DNA from: Euborellia annulipes | Taxonomy: Eukaryota; Arthropoda; Insecta; Dermaptera; Anisolabididae | Length of the DNA stretch: 64,000 nt | Direction of reading: 5' to 3' | Assembly (NCBI GenBank): GCA_023213315.1 | Contig: JAKCPI010002592.1 | Span: forward strand, 1-64,000 | Part shown: positions 11,312-22,977 of the stretch, one piece after another | Position numbering within the stretch: position 1 is the stretch's first letter | Layout: every line of letters begins with the position of its first letter | Notes under the pieces: model-generated | Databases searched by the model: none | Seen by the model: only the letters and a program-made list of their open reading frames with translations | What the model was told of the DNA's origin: nothing | Translations under genes and position numbers: made by a program

Positions 11312-12878
11312 TTAGATGGACTTTATAAGTTTTCCTATTATATCCTTATATTTGGATTTCATTTCACACAAGAAAAGAAAGCTTTTGCTTTTTACGCCGA
11401 GAAACTTTCCACGTTCATCTTCATAAATTTCTATTAGAAAATAAAACTCCTTTCCCCCTTGGAATCACTATTTAATCATTTGGAAAACATTTTTGTAATG
11501 AAATAAATTATTTGAACTATAATAAAATTAAAATACTGCTTTTTTTTCTTTATTGAATAATGTCCATCAACAATGATGATAATTTACCCAAAAATAAAAA
11601 TAAAGGTAAGAAAAGAATATTCACAATTATCCTAAGTCGCAAATTTAAATTTAATAATAAATAAAAGTAATTCTTGAGTTTTTTCCCCGATGTGGCATTA
11701 AAATGACATCGAAAAGAAAATTCTCAGACTATTTTAGGAGTTGTGAAAATGTATTCATCTGTGCAGGTGTAAATCTAATTTTTAAATGTTATATATCCCA
11801 CTCCACCTATTGTTGAGTTTCCGACTAGCAAGAATGGGAGCAAATACTCCTTTCACAGGGCTCAATCCAGTCTGTGGGTATTCCACAAGCACTTAAGACT
11901 GGAGATTGGAAGGTGGAAAGAAGGAGAAAACCCAAAACTATTGGCGAAAAACCTAGATATCATAAAAGCGAAGAAGCTGATAATACTTCCGTAACAAAAT
12001 ATAAAGACTCTAAACAGGAATGAATGAAGACTAATAAGTGGTCCTTTAACAGGTCCTTTAAAATATCATTTAATGAAGATGGTCAGATCTGAGGTTGAAA
12101 TATTTCGTCTGTGAAATCTTATAAAAAACAAGCGGAACACATCATGGGTAAAATGCATTGCACTAATTCGTCAAAAAAGAAAAATTTTTAAAAACGTTGA
12201 AAAAAAGCATGAGAAAATATCAAAAGGAAATCCAAAGCATACAGTGGCGTCATTTCAACTTTTTCTTGGGGGGGGGGGGAGGGAGCAAACTTTTTTATTA
12301 AAATTTACTTACAAATAGGTACTCTAATTTGGCCAAAAGATATTTAATTTAATTAATTGTATAATTTTGTACAGTTTAATTAGTCGCAGATATATTTTGA
12401 AATATTATATTTAGAATAATATAAAATTTAAAAAAAATCAGAACCCTTGGGGGGGGGGAGTAAATGCCCCCCTGTCCTCCCCAAATGACGCCACGGAAAG
12501 AATATACTGGCCTTAGCAAAAGGAACGGGACTATTCGAAGGAGAAATAATGGACACAAAGGAAAAGAAAAAACATCACTTAATGAAAATGCCTCAAGTCC
12601 AAGTATACCAAATACCTACAAAAAATTTTTTTAATAAACAAAAAAAAAATTTATTTTTTTATCTTTCAAAAATAATAACAATTATGAAGAGATAAAAAAG
12701 ATAATGGATCTCTTGTTTGTAAAATTTATTTAAGTTTAATACATCTTTAATAGAAATTCATTAAGAGTCACATTTATTAAAACTATTTGTTAAAGAAAAT
12801 ACTTTATAGCGATGAGATTAACTCACCAGTAAGAGAATTATAACCGGAATCGGAGCCAACTGATGATAGGACGAAGTT
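11312..12878 (-). CDS. Candidate 3' exons of an unidentified gene
   Basis: Two minus-strand exons are proposed. Exon 12,827-12,878 (52 nt) has the acceptor CTGTGCAG and the donor GTGAGTT and reads NFVLSSVGSDSGYNSLT with one base left over. Exon 11,312-11,430 follows the acceptor TTTTCTAATAG and needs exactly two bases to stay in frame. The join gives Glu and then IYEDERGKFLGVK and on to a stop after 39 codons, ending LIKSI. AATAAA lies at 11,243-11,248, 64 nt past the stop. The matching phase, splice signals and poly(A) signal argue for a real gene end. I do not recognise the protein. The tail is basic and hydrophobic by turns. Upstream exons should lie to the right on the same strand, possibly as far as the open, spliceable segment at about 25,333-25,490. 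An intervening exon between the two shown cannot be excluded. Confidence 0.35.
12242..12496. mobile_element. hAT-like MITE
   Basis: Ends are CAGTGGCGTCATTT and AAATGACGCCACGG. Flanks AAAGCATA (12,234-12,241) and AAAGAATA (12,497-12,504) form an 8-bp duplication with one change. G-runs sit inside both ends. Its 3' half recurs at 15,541-15,702. It lies in the intron of the candidate gene 11,312-12,878. Confidence 0.8.
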
Positions 12879-13360
12879 CTGCACAGAAAGGACAAAGAAC
12901 ACATTTATTAGTAGATTATTTCTTATCAAATGAAAATAAGAAAGTTTTTTTTTATTTTTTTGTAAAAAGTTTTTATTGCTTTGATAAAAATTAATTACCC
13001 AACGCTTTTATTTTGAAGATTTATTATTGTTGAATATGAAAACATAAAAATATTTTCATTAAAAGAGATAAAGGCCAAAAAATGGACTTAAATAGATAAA
13101 ATTAAATGAGAGTATATTTAAAAATCTAATTTTACTCTTGCAAAGCGTTGTTTGATTATAGAAAATTTAGAAATTCAAAATTACAAAGAATGTATTTAAA
13201 AAAAAAAAATTGTTTTCGCCAACGTCTATGTGTGTGGGTGTGTCTCTGAGAGGAATGAGTAGCAATGATTACTAATTAAATTCAAAAATTAAATTGATAG
13301 GGCTTATTAACCCTCTAACTCCCAGTGGAGTCTGTTCGGACCGTATTTAATAAAATTTGG
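12879..13360. other. AT-rich DNA, no feature recognised
   Basis: Mostly A/T runs. If the exon at 12,827-12,878 is real this is intron sequence of the same gene. Confidence 0.35.
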
Positions 13361-13680
13361 TTAGTTTTTACTTTCTCTTAACTATATATGTAATATATAG
13401 AAAGTATTGGATTCATGGCAAAAATACGATGTCGAGTTTTTGATGGAAATATATGTTTTGGAACCCTGAGTCCAAAAAAGTGGGTCCCGCAAAATCGTCT
13501 GTCTATGTGTGCGTCTGTGTTCAATTTAAAGCATGAAAGAATTAAGCTAGAAGGTTGAAGCTAGGCATTCCATGAGACGTGAAAATAAGCTTTGAACAAA
13601 ATCGGCCAAAAAGTAATACTAGAACTTTACTGATATGTTTTTTCAGTTTTTTTCGACTTTTTCAAAATCCCTTAACGGTT
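13361..13680 (+). repeat. Dispersed repeat family A, near-complete copy
   Basis: Order in this family: TACTTTCTCTTA end, alternating TA, GAAAGTATTGGATTCATG, GATGTCGAG, a GTCTGTSTRTGTG stretch, AAGCATGAARGAATT, GTGAAAATAAGC, AAATCGGCCAAAAAGTA, then TTTTCAGTTTTTTTCGA. The copy ends in a short unit duplicated around 13,672 and 13,715 (GAAAWTWCYGGARATTATA). No reading frame. Class unknown. Confidence 0.65.
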
Positions 13681-14100
13681 GAAAAATTCTGGAAATTATA
13701 ATGCTATTGAAAAATACCGGAGATTATAGGGTTAATTAGTTGGTTAGTTAGGGCGAGAATATTTATTTATTTTTAACTGTTTACGCCAAATAAATTTGTG
13801 AAGTATTGTTTTAAGATTGAGGGAGTAAATGACTGAATCTAGGGGGCAGAGTCGGTTCTGACAGGCGTGTAAAGTGGGTGGCAGTACGATAGGCGTTACA
13901 TAAGTTTCAACTACCGAGAGTTGAATTTTGATTTCAAAATGAAATTCATTTAAAAGTTCGGAAAAATAAATTCATATTTTTAACAGTTTACTTTATAAGA
14001 CATTACTTGTGTCATCCACTGTGTGACGCAATGTAATTTTGCGTATAAAAATTATAAGGTGAGGCGAAAATGAAACAGTATAATATTAATATTATAGTCT

Positions 14101-14338
14101 ATTTATTAAAGTTTTTGTGGTTTATATTATTATTATTATGGGAGTTTTTAATTATAGACCATATTTTATATTATTTATTAAAAATATAAATACTGTACAC
14201 CGTCTCGACTGCTTATTCTGCAGGCGTTTTCAAATACTGTGTACTTGTTCCGACTCCGACCACCTGAGTTGTACAATCAGTATTTATATTTTTAATAAAT
14301 AATTAATACAAAATGTGGTCTATAATTAAAAACTCTCA
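14101..14338. repeat. Foldback family F
   Basis: The left arm (TTTATTAAAGTTTTTGTGG ... AATTATAGACCATATTTT ... AAATATAAATACTGTACA) pairs with the right arm that ends TATAATTAAAAACTCTCATA. The centre holds GACTGCTTATTCTGCAGGCG, which on the minus strand reads as a hairpin next to TTGAAAA and GAGAC, a decayed hammerhead-like order. Confidence 0.7.
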
Positions 14339-14882
14339 TAGGTAATATGAAATTATATAAGCTATATAATAATTAATAAAATTACTTTTTTCTTTTTTGA
14401 ATTTTTATTTTTAAGGGGTACGACATTTCTCCTTCATTTCTAAAAATGTTTGTATAAATTCAAACATAATTTAAGAAGAGATGCAGTGAATATGCAATTA
14501 CATGTTTATTATTGTGGTTGTCATCTGTCGCCCGCAGAATGTATGAAAACATTTTATTTAAATTGCATGGACAATGTTATAAGGCAGTTGTGAATGAGCG
14601 AACCAGAAAAATGAGGTAAAGTGGGAGGGGCGAAGGTATTGTGCCACTTTTATTTTATCTTGTGTGTTATTTATTTTCCTAATTTAAGCATTTTTAAATT
14701 TTAAGTTGAAATTTAATTTAATTAATATTGAATTAAATAATATACCGAGAGATACGAAACTATTAAAAATATAAATGAGGTATTATTTTTAAAAACAACC
14801 AAAAGATAAATTCTATGAAATTATTTTTATTTAAAAAAATCTGGTGTGGTAAAGTACACCACTTTCTCTTTTTTTTTATATA

Positions 14883-14985
14883 AAAAAAAACATTCACACT
14901 CACATTTACACACTCATTCACACAGTCTTTTCGGCAACTTAGGCCATTTAAGACTTTAAACGATTACCGTTATTGATTATTATTA
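14883..14985 (-). mobile_element. SINE 3' portion
   Basis: CATTCACACTCACATTTACA, CAGTCTTTTCGGCAACTTAG and the TTAAGACTTT block match the 3' part of the SINE at 4152-4438. The tRNA-like head is missing, so the copy is 5'-truncated. Confidence 0.65.
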
Positions 14986-15540
14986 GGGCTCGGATTTATA
15001 GGCACTAAAAATCTTTAAAATAGGCAGGCAACTAAGCACTAAAAATTATTAAAATAGGCCCTTAAAAAGGTATTTATTGTAAAAATAGGCCAAAGGCACT
15101 TAAAAGGCAGAAATTAAGAAATAATATAAAAAATTTTAAAAATTGATGTCTTATTTTTGGTAATCTGGTGTGACTGGTCGCACAGCACACAATTTTTTCT
15201 TAATCTCGGTAATTTAAAGGCGCATTCTGTACTTGTTTACCAGAATATAAATAGAAATCAAATTTTTAAGTACGTACTAATTTTTAAAATTTTACATTAA
15301 AAATAATTTTTTTTTTTTTTCGAAAAAAAGTATTTTTTCAAATCTCGGGGGGGGGGGGGGGTAATTACCCCCTTTACCCCCCCCCCCCCCTTGAAATATT
15401 TTCTTGATAATTCAAAAAATTTTAAATTTAGGCTATGTATAGCTCGTAAAAAATTGAAATTGGCTATTTGAACTTAAAATAGGCACTAAAAAAGGCATTT
15501 ATAGATGAAATAGGCACTAAAACCCAAAATCGGCCAAAGG
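14986..15540. repeat. Degenerate TAGGCACTAAAA repeat, hAT-like, with a nested MITE
   Basis: Units with the core TAGGCACTAAAA recur irregularly from 15,010 to 15,525. The left edge TAGGGCTCGGATTTATAGGC and the right edge AAAATCGGCC look like decayed terminal repeats. The MITE at 15,163-15,390 splits the array. Confidence 0.5.
15163..15390. mobile_element. MITE nested in the TAGGCACTAAAA repeat
   Basis: GGTAATCTGGTGTGACTGGT at the left and a long G-run, TAATTACCCCC and C-run at the right bound a copy of the element at 1168-1408 in the opposite orientation. Confidence 0.65.
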
Positions 15541-15702
15541 CCAAAAGATATTTAATTAATTGTTTAATTTTGTACAGTTTGTATACTCGTTGGTGTGTTT
15601 TGGAATATTTTATTTAGAATAATATAAAATTTTATAAAAATCAGAGCCCTTGGGGGGGGGGGGGCAAATGTCCCCCCTGCCCCCCCCCAAATGACGCCAC
15701 TG
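15541..15702. mobile_element. hAT-like MITE, 3' fragment
   Basis: GGCCAAAAGATATTTAATTA through CCCAAATGACGCCACTGG matches 12,333-12,496. The 5' half is absent. Confidence 0.7.
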
Positions 15703-15759
15703 GTGAATGGGGAAAAAGTGTGAGTGTTTAATGGCAATCATTTCTCATTATCTTTTCTA

Positions 15760-16196
15760 TGAAGTACAAGAGTAAAGTGTGCTTCAAACAATTGTGAGAG
15801 CAAAATGAGAATATATATTTTAAAGAGCATCTAAAAAATAATTGATTTCTGAATGTTAATCAAAATCGTTGGAGGGAATTTTAAGAAAATCGAAAAAAAA
15901 AAAAAAAACAACTGAAAAAGTACAACAATAAATTACTAGTACTTTTTGGCCAATTTTGTTCAAAAGCTTCGTGTTACTTCTCAGGAAGGTGTTTACCTAT
16001 ATATATATATATAAAATTTCAACCTCGAAGCTCAAATTGAACACAGACAGAACATGTAGCGGGACCCGCTTTTTTAGACTCAGGGGACTTCAAAACATGT
16101 ATTTCCATCAAAATCTCGCCTACGATTTTTTGACATGAAACCAATATTTTCTCTTTCTCTATATATATACACAAATATAGATAAGAGAAAGTAAAA
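15760..16196 (-). repeat. Dispersed repeat family A, inverted copy
   Basis: It runs from an AAGTACAAGAGTAAAGTG block through TACTAGTACTTTTTGGCCAA and CAAAAGCTT to CTCAGGGGACTTCAAAACAT and the TAGATAAGAGAAAGTAAAAA end. The same block order occurs at 26.0 and 35.2 kb. The 60- and 61-codon frames inside are shadows of the repeat. Confidence 0.7.
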
Positions 16197-17434
16197 AAAG
16201 TCAAATTAAAACACCAACATTTCGAAATTCGAGCAAAATAAGTAGGAATCGCAATGTCAAAATTAGGAGTTGGTCGTTAATACTCGTGAGTAAAAAATAC
16301 GTATAAGTCTATTCATAGAAACATGGATCAAATGTTTTTTAAAAAATATTTGTTTTTCTCTTCATATGATCTCGTTAAACGCACTTTTAAACTCCTAATT
16401 TAATTATCTCATTTAGATATTTTCTGAATAGATTAATTTATCCAAAGGGGGAAAAGAAAGAAAAGGTATAATTTTATAAAACTCAACACTCACACAAAGA
16501 AAAAAAGATAATTAAAGGAAATTGAAATCGGAGATGATGTAATTATTTTTATCAAATAAAGCAGCAACAACAACAACAACTTCAAATAAATTAAAAAGAT
16601 CTTCAAAAAATGGGTTACAAATAAAATAAATGTTTTTTTAGCTCCTTAGGCTTAAAATTCTCTGGTTTTCTGGGTTTTCCTTTCTTTGATATTGATATAT
16701 TTTATATATATATAAGGGTTTTCTTTTAAGAGTCCTTGAGTTTACTTCTTTTTATTCCATGATCCTTTGTGTTGTTTGTCATATTTTCGGCTCGTTAACT
16801 TTTGAACTTTCATTAATTTATCTTATATAACTTTTTTCCTTTAGAGTATTTTTTATGCATAAGTGATTAGTTTTTTTTTTTTTTTTATTATTAAAATTTT
16901 TGGTGTATATTTTGACTATATTTTTCAATATCATTAAGAGGATAATTATTTTGTAAGAAAAATAAAAATCGTAATTTATATTTTTAAGGAAGAAAATGAA
17001 GATAATGTTTTTTTTTTTTTTAATTCATGAATGGTTCGTTAAGAAATCTTAAAATTAAAATAATGATTGGAACTCGCTAAGATGTTTTATATTAGATAAA
17101 ATATATAATAAAATAATAATAAATATAATAATAAAAATTTTATATTTTAAATTAAAATTTAATAATAGAACATATTCTAATTAAATTAATCTAATTAATA
17201 TAGATACCTTTTAAGCCAAAACAAAAAAAATATATTTTATAATTTTAATTGTTCACTAATAGTTTTATTTATTTTATTATTTATATTTATTTTAAAGTCT
17301 TTTTCGGATTTAATTCTATTTATTTAAATGATTTGTAGTCAATTCAAATGAAATAAATATTTCTGGGGACGGAATTTATCTCATTTCTCTGACTCACGGG
17401 TAACTGGCCATTTGAAATATTCAAAAACATATTT
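16197..17434. other. AT-rich intergenic DNA
   Basis: Long A/T runs, a short CAACAACAACAA run at about 16,564 and alternating TA near 16,704. Nothing gene-like. Confidence 0.45.
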
Positions 17435-17660
17435 TAAAATTCCCGCCTGAGGCCGCCCGAAGTGGCCATACACGCAGCGATAAAGTGACAGAAATCCGGC
17501 CTCGAGGAAAATATTATTGAAATTCAATCAGGATTTTTGGCCTCGAGGCCGCCCTTTGGCCTCGAGGCCGCTACACACACGTTGAGGATTTCCTCGAGGC
17601 AGCCCTATTCCGGCCGGGCTGGGGAAAACCGGATGGTGTATGGGGGCCTGAAGCTCAACT
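17435..17660. repeat. GC-rich block with GGCCTCGAGGCCG repeats
   Basis: GGCCTCGAGGCCGCC occurs twice at about 17,540-17,572, and TCCTCGAGGCAGCC and CGGCCTCGAGGAAA are variants. ATACACGCAGCG near 17,470 and GGTGTATGGG near 17,637 are weakly inverted. The sharp rise in GC against the flanks suggests an inserted element of unknown class. Confidence 0.45.
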
Positions 17661-17883
17661 AAGATGGGCTCGCTAAGATTTTTCGTATGCGACCAAATTT
17701 TGTTTTAGTTAGCCCATACATTCTTCCTTTTTTTTTAGTATTCGAATCTCGCTCGACCTTTTTTTTTTTGTAATTTTTCTCCCGTTTTGTGACATAGGTC
17801 CTACAATGAATTTATTATGAAATTTAAAAAAAGCCAGAAATTTTGGGAAAAAGCTGAAGATTTCGGAGAAAAAAATAATCGTC

Positions 17884-18009
17884 TATGGGCTATATCTTAG
17901 ATGCCCTAGGACGCCTGTCGGATTCGAGGTGCGGCAAAGGCTTGATGCGCCTGGGGGAGGGGGGGGGGGGCAAGCGCCCCCTTTAGCCCTCACCTAGTTA
18001 CGCTACTGC
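17884..18009. mobile_element. hAT-like terminus, diverged third copy
   Basis: GGGCTATATCTTAGATGCC through GATGCGCCTGGGGG to CTAGTTACGCTACTG parallels the GC-rich ends at 3206-3323 and 4720-4840. The matching opposite end was not found. Confidence 0.5.
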
Positions 18010-18012
18010 CCT

Positions 18013-18255
18013 TACCCTATATATGAAATATATAGAGAGAAAGTATTGGATTCATGTCAAAAATTCGATGTCGAGATTTTTTTTATTGGGAAATTAAGGT
18101 TTTTTAAGGTATTTTCGGCTTCTTAGGTCATATAGAATATCGACTTTTTTCACCGCCACGATGGGGGAGGCACATAAGGTTATTTTCTAATATAAAATGA
18201 ATCGAATACTTTCTCTCTATATATTTCATATATAGGATTAGAGAAAGTAAAAATA
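18013..18255. repeat. Two inverted family A ends enclosing a short core
   Basis: CTATATATGAAATATATAGA with GAGAAAGTATTGGATTC at the left is mirrored by GAATCGAATACTTTCTCTC with TATATTTCATATATAG at the right. The core of about 150 bases (GGTATTTTCGGCTTCTTAGG) resembles the SINE 3' part. A further family A end lies at 19,329-19,384. Confidence 0.5.
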
Positions 18256-18518
18256 GATGACCAGTGGCGTAACTATAGATCACCGAGCACTGTATCATAA
18301 ACTGCCAAGGAAATCCGTTTTACCAGAATATTAATAAATAAATGTATAAAAATACAAATTTTTTATTTAATTTAATTTAATTTTTCAATAAATAAATAAA
18401 TGAAAAATAAATACAAATTTTTTTTAACAAAACGAAAAATAAATAGGGTAAGAGAAAGTAAAAGTTAATTAAAAAAGAAAAACTCTATTACATATTTTTG
18501 CCAATAGAGTACAATAAA

Positions 18519-18700
18519 ATTTTTTTTTTTTTAAATATTTTAAGTTCTTTTTCGGCATCGGAGGCCATTTTTATTTCAATTGATTGGCATCCATTTCAAT
18601 TAAAATAAATTATGTCGCCTGGGACGGGATGCAAACTCGCGACCCTTGATACTGTACAAATGGCTAGACTCTAACCACTACACCAAGGCCCGAGGGCATA
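18519..18700 (-). mobile_element. tRNA-derived SINE, second subfamily
   Basis: On the minus strand: CTTGGTGTAGTGGTTAGAGT (box A region), a degenerate GTTTGCATCCCG in the box B position, a body with CCTCCGATGCCGAAAAAGAA, and a poly-A tail (T-run from 18,519). It shares head and tail features with 24,411-24,545 and differs from the first subfamily in the body. Confidence 0.7.
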
Positions 18701-19644
18701 AAAATGTGGCACGAATGATTATAGTCGTGAAGGCGAAATGAACAAACACTTGTCCAACTTAAAAGTATCCAAATTAAATTTAAATGAAAAAAAAAAAAAA
18801 AAATTGGTGAGCTGGGAATCCCCACAGGATATACAGAGATATACTAGTAGAAGATATAGAGATCGGTAGCTAGAGCTCTTTCTAAAATAAACAAATCGAC
18901 TCAGGAGAATGAAGATTTAAGTTCAAATTATTAATCTCAATTTTGAAAAAAATGAGAAATAATAATGAACATATTTAACCATATTTGTTAGAAAAAATTT
19001 TGTCTTTAAAAGCCTTTTTTAAACAAGAAACCATCAACCCTGGAGGTATAATTTGCGTAATGGCCCAGACAAATTGGTAAATGAGGAATCACATTCTAAG
19101 GAAGTCGAGCACTTAATGCGAGAGTCGCTTAACCAATGATTGAATATTTATCCAAAAAAGAAATTTCATTTCTTGCATTTTACTGTTTCTTTTCCGATAG
19201 ACAGTGATTTAATGAGTTTTCAATATTTCTTTTCAAATACAAGAGTCAAAGAATTGAACAAATAATCATTTTTACTAGGCAGCAAAAATTAATCTTCAAG
19301 TCAAATGAAAAATGGTAATTGTATATTTAAAATACTTTCTCTCTATATATATATATTTCGTATATAGGGTAAGAGAAAGTAAAAACATACCAGAGGCAGA
19401 GATGGGTTTATGGTAAGACCCGTGAGGCATGTGTCTAGGGTGGCAAAATTTTAGCTAGGGCAGCAAAATTTCAACAGATCAGAGAGTCAAATTTAAAGAA
19501 CGATTAAAATTTTAAAATCAATTTGGCTTAGGGGGTGGTATTTGGTGATAAAACAATTCTGTGAAAATAATAGGTCGTTATGGAAAAATGATAAAATTGT
19601 TTGTGAAAAAGTTGTTCTTGTTTTAAGGAGGTGGTCTAAGGTCT
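18701..19644. other. AT-rich intergenic DNA with a family A end
   Basis: A family A end (TACTTTCTCTCTATATATAT ... GGTAAGAGAAAGTAAAAA) is at 19,329-19,384. A stretch near 19,390-19,560 (GGCAGAGATGGG, GGCAGCAAAATT) looks like decayed repeat. No gene. Confidence 0.4.
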
Positions 19645-20160
19645 GCTAAAAACAGTGGTCAAGGTTCGATCCTTGAATTTATATATTATTATTTATTAGC
19701 TAATGTAAATTGTTAATTAATAGAAATATTAATTAAATGATTTTAATTTGAGATTTATAATTAAAAAAAATAATAAAATTAAAATCAAGTATTGCAAAAA
19801 TTATTATTATATGTGATGGTGAAAAATTTTGTTTTGTTTTTATGAGAATTTCCCCAAATATTGAATAAAGATCGAGATGAAAATTAAATAAATGTTAAAT
19901 AATGTTTAATTTTATTTCATTTCGACATTAATAAAAAACATTAAAATAAATGGTATAAGAAATTTTAATATAAGAAAATATTTTTAATTGATTTTGGAGA
20001 TTTTTATTAATTTTTTAAATTATTAAATCTGAAATTTAAAATCATTTAATTATTTCTATTAATTATAACAATTTACATTAGTAATAAATAAAAAATAAAT
20101 AATAATAAAAAAAAAATTGGAACGGGATTCGAACTGTGCTGTTTTGAAGTCAGGAACTTA
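19645..20160. repeat. Inverted repeat with tRNA T-arm-like sequences at both ends
   Basis: TTATTAGCTAATGTAAATTG with the AATTAAATGATTTTAAATT run at the left is mirrored at 20,020-20,100. The left outer end has CAAGGTTCGATCCTTG; the right, read on the minus strand, has AGTTCGAATCCCGTTCC. Both match the pol III box B pattern GGTTCGANNCC in whole or part. No full tRNA can be drawn. Confidence 0.5.
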
Positions 20161-20393
20161 GCGTGAGACGTCCTTGAAACAAGGATCAACTTGTTCACAC
20201 ATAACGTGAGTGTAATTTGATTTCTCGGAAATGTGGAAGGGATTTATTTTGAAGATGATTAGGGGGGGGTATATTTTGAATGGGGTGGCTAGAGTGACGG
20301 CGAGAGTGGGGGCCTTCCAGGCTCCCCGGAGGATAGCTGGTCCCATGCCCCCCCCCCCCCAACGAAATTCTCTAGTTACGCCCAAGCATATAG
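20161..20393. mobile_element. hAT-like MITE, one clear end
   Basis: The right end CTCTAGTTACGCCCAAG (minus-strand CTTGGGCGTAACTAGAG) with an adjacent C-run matches the 31,001-31,182 element. GGGGCCTTCCAGGCTCC is also shared with that element. The left end is not recognisable. Confidence 0.55.
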
Positions 20394-22607
20394 GCTTTTA
20401 AAAAATTTAATTGATTTATTATTACACAGACCTAGGTGTATTTATTTATATCACTTGTTAGGTATAATGAATAATTAATTATTAGATTAGTTAATTTTAA
20501 AAAAATTCATGTTAAGCTTAGTTAAGTTTTTATTTCTAGAAGAAATATAGTATTATTAAATTTGTTTTTGTGAATTTTTTTTGTTTAACGTTACATTATC
20601 AAATTCGATGGCAGAATATCATATTTTAGTAATTGGTTCGTTGTAATAAATAAAAGAAAAACTTTTAACAAGTTGAAGTTTTATGTTTTATTATCTTTTG
20701 ATATTTCCTAGATAGTGATGTTAAAAAAAAAAAAAAAAAAAAAAAACTATTTGTTTGAGAATGTTTTTAGATGAAACAGATGTCATATTTATTTATCTAT
20801 ATTAAAAAAATTTTAATCAAAGTTTATTGCTCAGCTTGAATTTTAAGACCCAGCCATACTCTTACACTCCAACAAGGGAGTTCGTTCCCTTTTAAGAAAA
20901 GTTATCTTTATACTGGTATACTCAATTGTTTTTATTAAAAAAAATTCGGATGTGAAACATACAATTTTCTCATACCCCAACTTTAGTTTCACGACAATGA
21001 AGCCAAATGTCTCCTAACCTCTTCTAAAATGAAAATTTAAAAAAAAAAGTAAAAAAACTAATTAAAACTTATAAAATTACTAATGAAAAAAAAATAAGGT
21101 ATTTTTGAAATTAATACCAGTCGCATTGGAATCTCGCTTCCTCTATGGGGAGGCCCATACTAGAGACAAGGAGAATTGCCCTTGTAAATTATCAATCTCC
21201 CTCCCCCATGGCCGAGGATTTAAAGATAGTGACAAATGTTAATATTGAGAACATCAAAAGTCAAGGGGTGAGTTCGAATTCTAGGCAGTCCGATGCCAGA
21301 AATTTTTGATGGGTGGGGAGGATAGGATTTGCCCCCTTCCCCCCCCCCAGTGATAAGGCGGTAAAAGAAATATAATGAACTACAGGAAATATAACAAATA
21401 GAACAATTAACATGATTAGTAAGATTCAACTAATCTACTGATAATAAAATTAGTAATACTAAAGAAAAAAATACCAAAAAATACTTTTCTTTTTTATTTT
21501 ATTTACAAATCAGCTAGCAAATTATTAAATTTTATGTATTATAGAGCTTAAATATCTAGTCATGGCTTAGATTTCATGGGGGCTTGAACCCCCCCCCCCT
21601 CTGGCGGCTTGATAACTGATTAAATTTACATAAGAGATCATCAAAAAATATTTATTTATTTTCAAATTCATTGACTAATATTTGTTTTATATTTCCTCTA
21701 TTTATTTATGACTAATTTTAGAAGAACTTTTTGGTGAAATTTTGGTTTGCCTGATCAAAAGAAGTTGGCCAACTTCAGTTTGCTTGTATTTCATTCAGTT
21801 GGATGTGTGTGATTTTCGAATGTTCATTGAAGCTCATTCAAGGGCCTGGGCCCAATCCATTCAAGCCCTGCGAAGAGGGAAAGGGATCGATGCTTAAAGC
21901 TCCCCAGTTCATATTCCCATCCACTAACACAAATACATACAGACACACATACACCTAGAGTAAAATACATAGACTCACACTTTGCAAACAAACACACATA
22001 CCCACCCAATCTATCCTACACATTTATTGAAAATTTCACACACCCTATATTTGGATGGTTCTGTCCAGCAACACACTTCACTCAATAATCGATAATCAAA
22101 TAATCTTATTTCGAGTGAAAAAAAAATTCTGGATTATGATTATTTTAAATGGAAATCGAGATTTGAAGATTTAAAAAAAAAGAGATGGGAAAGAAATTGA
22201 ACAGTCATTCTTTTTTGGTAACATAGAGTAGGTCAGAAAAACAAAATTAAAGAGATTCACTTCTCATTATAATGTTAATAAGATATCGAAATAAAATTAT
22301 ACATCAATAATGTCTCTTTAAAATTATTTTCAAAAAGAACTTAGATATTAAACAAGGTCAAGTATTGCGGAACGCAGATGGGGGACTCCAAGGCACAAAA
22401 TTAAAAAAAAGCAGACGTTAAGCTGCTGATATATTATATACTTGTATATTGATATTTCTTCATTTATAATTTGTATTATAGTAGATTAGTTTCAGTCAAA
22501 AGAAAGCGCTCTGATGTTTTTTGATAGAGATTTCGAATTTTTATAATCCTCTATCGTCTAAGCCAAACGAGTAATATTTAATAAATGGTCATAAAAATTG
22601 AAATGTA
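20394..22607. other. AT-rich intergenic DNA with repeat scraps
   Basis: A-run at 20,730-20,746; SINE scrap GTTCGAATTCTAGGCAGTCC at about 21,272; G/C-run scraps near 21,310 and 21,590. An ACACA-rich patch at 21,925-22,000 explains the short minus-strand frame there. No gene. Confidence 0.4.
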
Positions 22608-22858
22608 TCGCTCAGAGGGCCCCATCTTGTGGGTAAGTGGATGGCGACAGGAGCTGTCCGAGCTGGGCCTGGCAGTCCTTCAGCTCTTTAAATGTCTGTC
22701 TCTTCCTTCCTCTTTTCAACAGGCGTCAGAGCCGTGCGACGGAAGGCCTGCCTATTTCTTCCGGTGGCAAAAACGTATGATAGGGTTGGAGGAAAAAAGT
22801 AAGATCCTCTGATCCCGCACCGCGGGAATGAGTCGAAGACAGAAGAAGAAGAAGGAAA
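22608..22858 (+). repeat. Dispersed GC-rich repeat ending in (GAA)n
   Basis: GTGGATGGCG, GAGCTGGGCCTGGCAGT, AGGCGTCAGA, TGCGACGG and GCACCGCGGG are shared in order with 59,160-59,372 (opposite strand). Both copies end in an AGAAGAAGAAG tail. The order and the simple tail suggest the 3' end of a non-LTR retrotransposon or a SINE; no reverse transcriptase is present. Confidence 0.6.
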
Positions 22859-22977
22859 ATTGAATTGTCTACGAAAAACCTTAAGAGGGTTTTCTTTCTT
22901 TTGACTTAACCCTAGGTAGGTCTTGATGATATGTTTATACAATCACTTAATGCTAAGACTTTTGTACTCTATTATAG

